Source of the DNA: JBBSMX01 sp038232935
Lineage (GTDB): Bacteria; Bacteroidota; Rhodothermia; Rhodothermales; JANQRZ01
Length of the DNA stretch: 24,711 nucleotides
Assembly: GCA_038232935.1 (NCBI GenBank)
Contig: JBBSMX010000053.1
Coordinates: 1 to 24,711 of the forward strand
Direction: 5' to 3'
Shown: positions 20,984 through 24,711 of the stretch, in pieces
Position numbering within the stretch: position 1 is the stretch's first letter
Layout: every line of letters begins with the position of its first letter
Made by a program: the position numbers and the translations under genes
Notes under the pieces: generated by a model
Told to the model about the DNA's origin: nothing
Database searches by the model: none
What the model saw: the letters and a program-made list of their open reading frames with translations, nothing else

Positions 20984-23467
20984 CCGCCAGTCCACTCGTT
21001 CGACTCGACAGCCGTCGGAACGCAGCCAGAGGGCTCCTTCGGACCACGTTTGCAGCACGGTCGCGCCGGCGTGCTCCCACCGGTCCAGTACCTCGGCGTT
21101 GGGGAGCCCGTAGACGTTGCGTCGGGCAACGGAGACGACAGCCAGCGGTGCGGCTCCGCCCGTGACGCGCTCGACAAACGGGAGCGTGCTGCTCGTCCGG
21201 CTGCCGTGGTGCCCGACCTTCACCACGTCGCTCCGCAGCAGGTCGTCGTAGCGGGCGACGAGATAGGCTTCTGCGTCGGCCTCCGCGTCGCCGGTGAGCA
21301 GGAACGACGTGTCGCCGAAGGTCACGCGGAGGACGACGGAGCCGTGGTTGGCCTCGTCCTCCGGCGACGGGGTGGCCGCCGGCCCTAAAATCTGGACGCG
21401 AACGGTGGGGTCGAGCGCGAGCGTATCGCCCGAGACGACGGCGTGGCTGCGGACACCGTGCGTCTCCATCAGTGCGCGTGTCTCGGCATAGAGCGCGGAA
21501 GAATAGTTATGCCCACTGTGGACAACCTGTGTAGTGGGAATCTCGCGCAGGAGTGCAGGAAGACCGCCGAGGTGATCCGCGTGCGGATGGCTGATCACGA
21601 CGGCGTCGAGCCGGTCGATGCCGGCGGCGCGGAGGTGCGGGAGGATCGTCCGCTCGCCTGCGTCGGTGTAGGGGTCCCGGAGGCCGGCGTCGACGAGCAC
21701 GTGGCGGCCGTTCGGGAGGCTCAGGAGCGCAGCATCGCCCTGCCCGACGTCGAAGAACAGCACGTCGAGCGCAGGACGCGAAGCGCCATTCCACACGGGC
21801 TGCCATACGCCGACGGCCGCGAGTGCTCCGGCGGCGGCGACCAACCGCCAGCGATGCCGGGGGCGCGGCCACAGCGCGAGCGCCGATAAAGCCGCCACCA
21901 TCGACGCGACAAAGCACCCGCTGCGGACGAACCCGCCGACGCTCGTCCACGCCAGCCACTCGGCTCCGGTCCGGCTTATCCACAGGAGCGACGCTGCTCC
22001 GAACCCGGCCGCCGCGCCGGCGAGATCGGCAACACCCCCGAACGGGGCGAGCACCACGGCGACGAGCCCGCCACCGAGCGTGAGCATCGTCGCCGGAATA
22101 GCGACGAGGTTCAGCGCGAGTCCGGCCAGCGGAACCCGCCCGAAGTGGACGAGCAGCACGGGCATCGTCCCGAGCGTCGCCGCGAGCGAAACGAGCGTCA
22201 TGTTGATCGCCCATTTGCGAACCTTTCCCGCCGTCCACGCTGTCGGTATCCACCCTTCGAACACCGGCACGAGCGTCACGATGGCCCCGACGGCTGCGAA
22301 CGAGAGCTGAAACCCCACGTCGAAGAGGAAGGTCGGGCGGACGAGCAGCAGCACACACGCGGCCACGCCGAGCGCGTTGAGCGTGTTCGGCACCCGCTCC
22401 GTCGCCGTGCCGACGATCAGCAGCGCCGCCATGATGAGCGCGCGCACGGCCGATGGCGGCGCGCCGGTCGTGACGACGTAGAGGCCGAGGAGCACGAGCG
22501 TCGCGGTCGCCCGCACGACCTCGACCCGCCGCCACGGCCACCCGAGCCGGTTCAGCACTGGCTTGAGGAAGGCGTAGAGCGCCATCCCGACGAGGAGAAC
22601 GTGGAGCCCGGAGATCGCGAGCAGGTGCATGAGTCCCGTGACGGCGAACGTATCCCGCGTCTCCCGATCGATTTCGCTGCGGTCGGCGAGGAGGAGGGCG
22701 GAGAGGACGGCGCGGGGTTCGTCGGTGCGGATGTGGGCAGCGAGTACGCGGCGGACGTGATCGCGGACGGCGTTCGCGACGCGGTCCATCGGCCCCGTTT
22801 CGGTGCCGAGCACGACGAGCGCCGTGCTGTCGTAGCCGGTGAGCGTAGCCCACGTGCCGCGTCGTGCGAGGTAGGCACCGTAGTCGAAGTCGGCGGGGTT
22901 CCGGCGGGGCGCGAGGGGACGCAGCGTGCCCGCGACCTCGACGCGGTATCCGGCACGGAGGCGGGAGTAGTCGATGCGGGGCTCGCTGGCGTCGCGTGGC
23001 TGCCAGAGGGCGACCTGCACCCGGCCCCAGACGGGACGGAAGACTCCGACCGGAGCGGCCGAGTCGGCAGCAAGAGTGAACCGAACGCCCCGCTCGGTTT
23101 CGACGGGATGATCGGCGACGGTGCCGGTGAGCACGACGGGAAACTCGGCGCGGGCGGCGAGGTGGGCCACGTGATCGGCCGGGAGCTGACGCCATTCCGC
23201 CATGCGTACCCCACCGACGGCCGTCAGCAGCACGCCGAGACCGAGCGTCGCTGCGAGTCCGCCGAGGGAAACGAGCCGGCCCCGTGCCCACAGCATCCCG
23301 ACGACGGTTATGACCGTCGCTGTCGCCGCCACGCCGACCCACGCCCAGAATCCGACGGCCGGGGTGAGGTGCGTTGTGAGGGTGCCGGCGGCGAAACAGC
23401 CCGCCACGAGGAGGGCGGGCCGGGAGGTCCAGCGGATCGGATGGTCGGGGCGAAGGGGGGAAGGCAT
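20981..23467 (-). CDS. comEC: ComEC/Rec2 DNA-uptake channel with metallo-beta-lactamase-like domain
   Basis: An 828-residue inner-membrane protein that carries single-stranded DNA into the cytoplasm during natural transformation. Two helices open the protein, followed by a DUF4131-type OB-like domain (about 90-220; VVLTGTVADHPVETERGVRF, GTLRPLAPRRNPADFDYGAYL). The competence domain with many helices comes next (about 280-540; LMHLLAISGLHVLLVGMALY, GAPPSAVRALIMAALLIVG). The C-terminal metallo-beta-lactamase-like domain (568 to the end) has FDVGQGDAALL and the metal motif ISHPHADHLGG (HPHADH at 627-632), with KVGHHGSR further on. The start is ATG 23467. The frame is open for another 67 codons with no ComEC-like residues. 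This is the only gene right of the putative origin that points towards it. Confidence 0.95.
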   Translation of the reverse strand: MPSPLRPDHPIRWTSRPALLVAGCFAAGTLTTHLTPAVGFWAWVGVAATATVITVVGMLWARGRLVSLGGLAATLGLGVLLTAVGGVRMAEWRQLPADHVAHLAARAEFPVVLTGTVADHPVETERGVRFTLAADSAAPVGVFRPVWGRVQVALWQPRDASEPRIDYSRLRAGYRVEVAGTLRPLAPRRNPADFDYGAYLARRGTWATLTGYDSTALVVLGTETGPMDRVANAVRDHVRRVLAAHIRTDEPRAVLSALLLADRSEIDRETRDTFAVTGLMHLLAISGLHVLLVGMALYAFLKPVLNRLGWPWRRVEVVRATATLVLLGLYVVTTGAPPSAVRALIMAALLIVGTATERVPNTLNALGVAACVLLLVRPTFLFDVGFQLSFAAVGAIVTLVPVFEGWIPTAWTAGKVRKWAINMTLVSLAATLGTMPVLLVHFGRVPLAGLALNLVAIPATMLTLGGGLVAVVLAPFGGVADLAGAAAGFGAASLLWISRTGAEWLAWTSVGGFVRSGCFVASMVAALSALALWPRPRHRWRLVAAAGALAAVGVWQPVWNGASRPALDVLFFDVGQGDAALLSLPNGRHVLVDAGLRDPYTDAGERTILPHLRAAGIDRLDAVVISHPHADHLGGLPALLREIPTTQVVHSGHNYSSALYAETRALMETHGVRSHAVVSGDTLALDPTVRVQILGPAATPSPEDEANHGSVVLRVTFGDTSFLLTGDAEADAEAYLVARYDDLLRSDVVKVGHHGSRTSSTLPFVERVTGGAAPLAVVSVARRNVYGLPNAEVLDRWEHAGATVLQTWSEGALWLRSDGCRVERVDWR

Positions 23468-23633
23468 AGGTGAAGAGAAAGAAGCGTGCGCCCCTGCTAG
23501 ACACCGCGATGGGCTCGCTCGTAACTGTGAGCGCGCATGTGTAGCTTGAACGAATTGAGATTCGCTGACGGCACCAGCCGGAGAACGCGTCGTAGCATCT
23601 TCCCTTTGCCCTCCTCCCTTCGTTCTTTCTCCC

Positions 23634-24116
23634 ATGAGCAGTCGCCGCGAAGTACGAGCCCGTGTCATGCAGGCGCTTTACGCCCGCGAGCTGAGTGGGG
23701 ATGAGGTGGGGCACATCGTCCAGCACCTCCTCCAGCCACACTGCGAAGGACCCGCACTCCGTTTCGCCGAGCGTCTCTTCCTCACGACCCTCGACCACGC
23801 AGACGAGGCCGACGCCCTCATCGAGGCACACGCGAAGAATTGGGGGCTCGGCCGCATCGCCACCATCGACCGGGTCACGCTGCGCCAGGCTATTACGGAA
23901 CTGCTTTATTTCGAGGATATTCCGCCGAAGGTCTCCATCAACGAGGCCATCGAGATCGCCAAGGAGTTCAGCACGGAGCAGAGCGGGACGTTTTTGAACG
24001 GGATCCTCGACGCGGTTCTCACCACGCTCAAGGCGGAGGGGCGGCTGCGGAAGGCCGGCCGCGGCCTCGTGGACATCACGCCGCCGGTCGCCTCGGGCCA
24101 CCCGTTGCCTGAGTAG
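23634..24116 (+). CDS. nusB: Transcription antitermination factor NusB
   Basis: A 160-residue all-helical RNA-binding protein that joins NusE (S10) on boxA in the rRNA antitermination complex. It opens with the usual RREVRARVMQALYARELSG, where the basic first helix contacts RNA. Later helices contain IATIDRVTLRQAITELLYFE and PPKVSINEAIEIAKEFSTEQ, then TFLNGILDAVLTTL, all standard NusB blocks in order. The start is ATG 23634. The C-terminal 25 residues (AEGRLRKAGRGLVDITPP and after) are an extension rich in Arg and Pro. It is transcribed divergently from comEC across 166 bp, and a phosphatase gene follows 47 bp downstream on the same strand. Confidence 0.95.
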   Translation: MSSRREVRARVMQALYARELSGDEVGHIVQHLLQPHCEGPALRFAERLFLTTLDHADEADALIEAHAKNWGLGRIATIDRVTLRQAITELLYFEDIPPKVSINEAIEIAKEFSTEQSGTFLNGILDAVLTTLKAEGRLRKAGRGLVDITPPVASGHPLPE

Positions 24117-24163
24117 GCACATCCTTTGCGTTTCCGCCCGCTTCGTCCTCACGCTGCGCTTGC

Positions 24164-24711
24164 ATGAGTCTCCTTGCCATCGGTGATATCCACGGCTGTG
24201 TCCGCACGCTCGACGCCCTGCTGGAGCGGCTCGCGCCTACAGCGTCCGACCACCTCATCTTCGTCGGCGACTACACGGACCGGGGGCCGGACTCGAAGGC
24301 GGTCATCGACCGGCTGATCGCGATGGAGGCGGCGAGCACCGCTGAGACCGGGCCGCGCTGCTCGTTCCTGCGCGGCAACCACGACCAGATGATGCTGGAC
24401 TTCATCGACCGGGGCGAGATGCAGCTGTGGCAGATCAACGGCGGGCTCGAAACCCTCGCGAGCTACGAGAACGGGGAGCACGTCATCCCCGCATCCCACC
24501 ACGCGTTCCTGATGCGGACGCGGCTCTACCTCGATACGCCCGACTTCTGCTTCGTCCACGCCGGGCTCAAGCCGTACTACTCGGTCGCGTACAACCTCCA
24601 GCACGAGACGTCCGAGACGTTCCTCTGGACGCGCGAGCACCTCGCCGTGCGCGAGCGTGACTGGGAGAAGCCCGTCGTCTGCGGCCACACCCCGCAGCCG
24701 AACCCGGTCAG
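24164..24711 (+). CDS. PPP-family serine/threonine protein phosphatase-like metallophosphoesterase, 3' end outside window
   Basis: The frame is open from ATG 24164 to the right edge, 182 codons, with the C-terminus missing. The two-metal phosphoesterase motifs appear in order: GDIHG at 7-11, GDYTDRG at 35-41 (usually GDYVDRG), RGNHDQMM from 70, a histidine in CFVHAGL, and CGHTPQPNP at the end of the window. Together these identify the PPP group that includes bacterial PrpA/PrpB and diadenosine tetraphosphatase ApaH. The spacing resembles the short bacterial protein phosphatases more than ApaH. It probably removes phosphate from proteins, or hydrolyses a dinucleotide. It begins 47 bp after nusB on the same strand, so co-transcription is plausible. 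Confidence 0.88.
   Translation, partial: MSLLAIGDIHGCVRTLDALLERLAPTASDHLIFVGDYTDRGPDSKAVIDRLIAMEAASTAETGPRCSFLRGNHDQMMLDFIDRGEMQLWQINGGLETLASYENGEHVIPASHHAFLMRTRLYLDTPDFCFVHAGLKPYYSVAYNLQHETSETFLWTREHLAVRERDWEKPVVCGHTPQPNPV

Noticed and set aside
21507..24152. 881-codon open frame on the minus strand
   Set aside because: It overlaps comEC out of frame and runs antisense to nusB. The composition is Arg-rich and family-less.
1..24711. tRNA, rRNA or riboswitch
   Set aside because: I found no tRNA-like cloverleaf with CCA-proximal arms, no rRNA motif and no conserved riboswitch core by eye. A covariance-model scan would be needed to exclude small ones.

Overview
The window is high-GC DNA from a bacterium of the phylum Bacteroidota in the broad sense, most likely the Rhodothermales/Salinibacter side. 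The evidence is a TonB-dependent receptor with an N-terminal carboxypeptidase-regulatory-like domain followed by a surface lipoprotein gene, many start codons without a Shine-Dalgarno sequence, several lipoproteins, and a GC content well above that of typical Bacteroidetes. The lineage is an inference from gene content. There is no rRNA or other marker gene here.

Layout, left to right. 1-2663: a lipoprotein (cut by the left edge) and a TonB-dependent receptor, both on the minus strand. 2778-3599: a GNAT acetyltransferase, then a 48-residue membrane protein on the plus strand with a good terminator. 3624-7136: a glutamate-receptor-like potassium channel whose signal peptide is out of frame with its body; a lower-GC two-gene cassette (PIN-domain protein plus a small protein) bounded by a 42-bp direct repeat of the 3' end of the next gene; and that gene, a MoxR/Mg-chelatase-type AAA+ ATPase. 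7253-9648: a beta-propeller-like lipoprotein and an HtrA-type protease lipoprotein. 9739-13255: an unknown 118-residue protein, a methyltransferase, dodecin, a GT87 membrane glycosyltransferase and a TauE/SafE permease. 13351-18288: a CtpA-type S41 protease, TatC, a phosphoribosyltransferase and GlyA. 18379-19478: DUF4359 and DUF4159 proteins. 20098-24711: a tandem universal stress protein, ComEC, NusB and a PPP-family phosphatase cut by the right edge.

The most interesting region is 19479-20097, the only long gap. It holds a dense cluster of DnaA-box-like nonamers, a DnaA-trio-like CTACTACTA run and an AT-rich tract, in the order expected of a bacterial chromosomal origin. Gene orientation agrees: 18 of 21 genes to the left are on the minus strand and 3 of 4 to the right are on the plus strand, so 21 of 25 point away from this site. 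I propose it as oriC. No dnaA gene is present in the window.

Other structure includes three palindromes of one apparent REP-like family, one of which contains the start codon of a lipoprotein gene; arrays of 7-bp tandem repeats around the DUF4359 gene; and hairpins at convergent gene ends in which the two stop codons pair with each other. All coordinates and motifs were read by eye and no database search was run.
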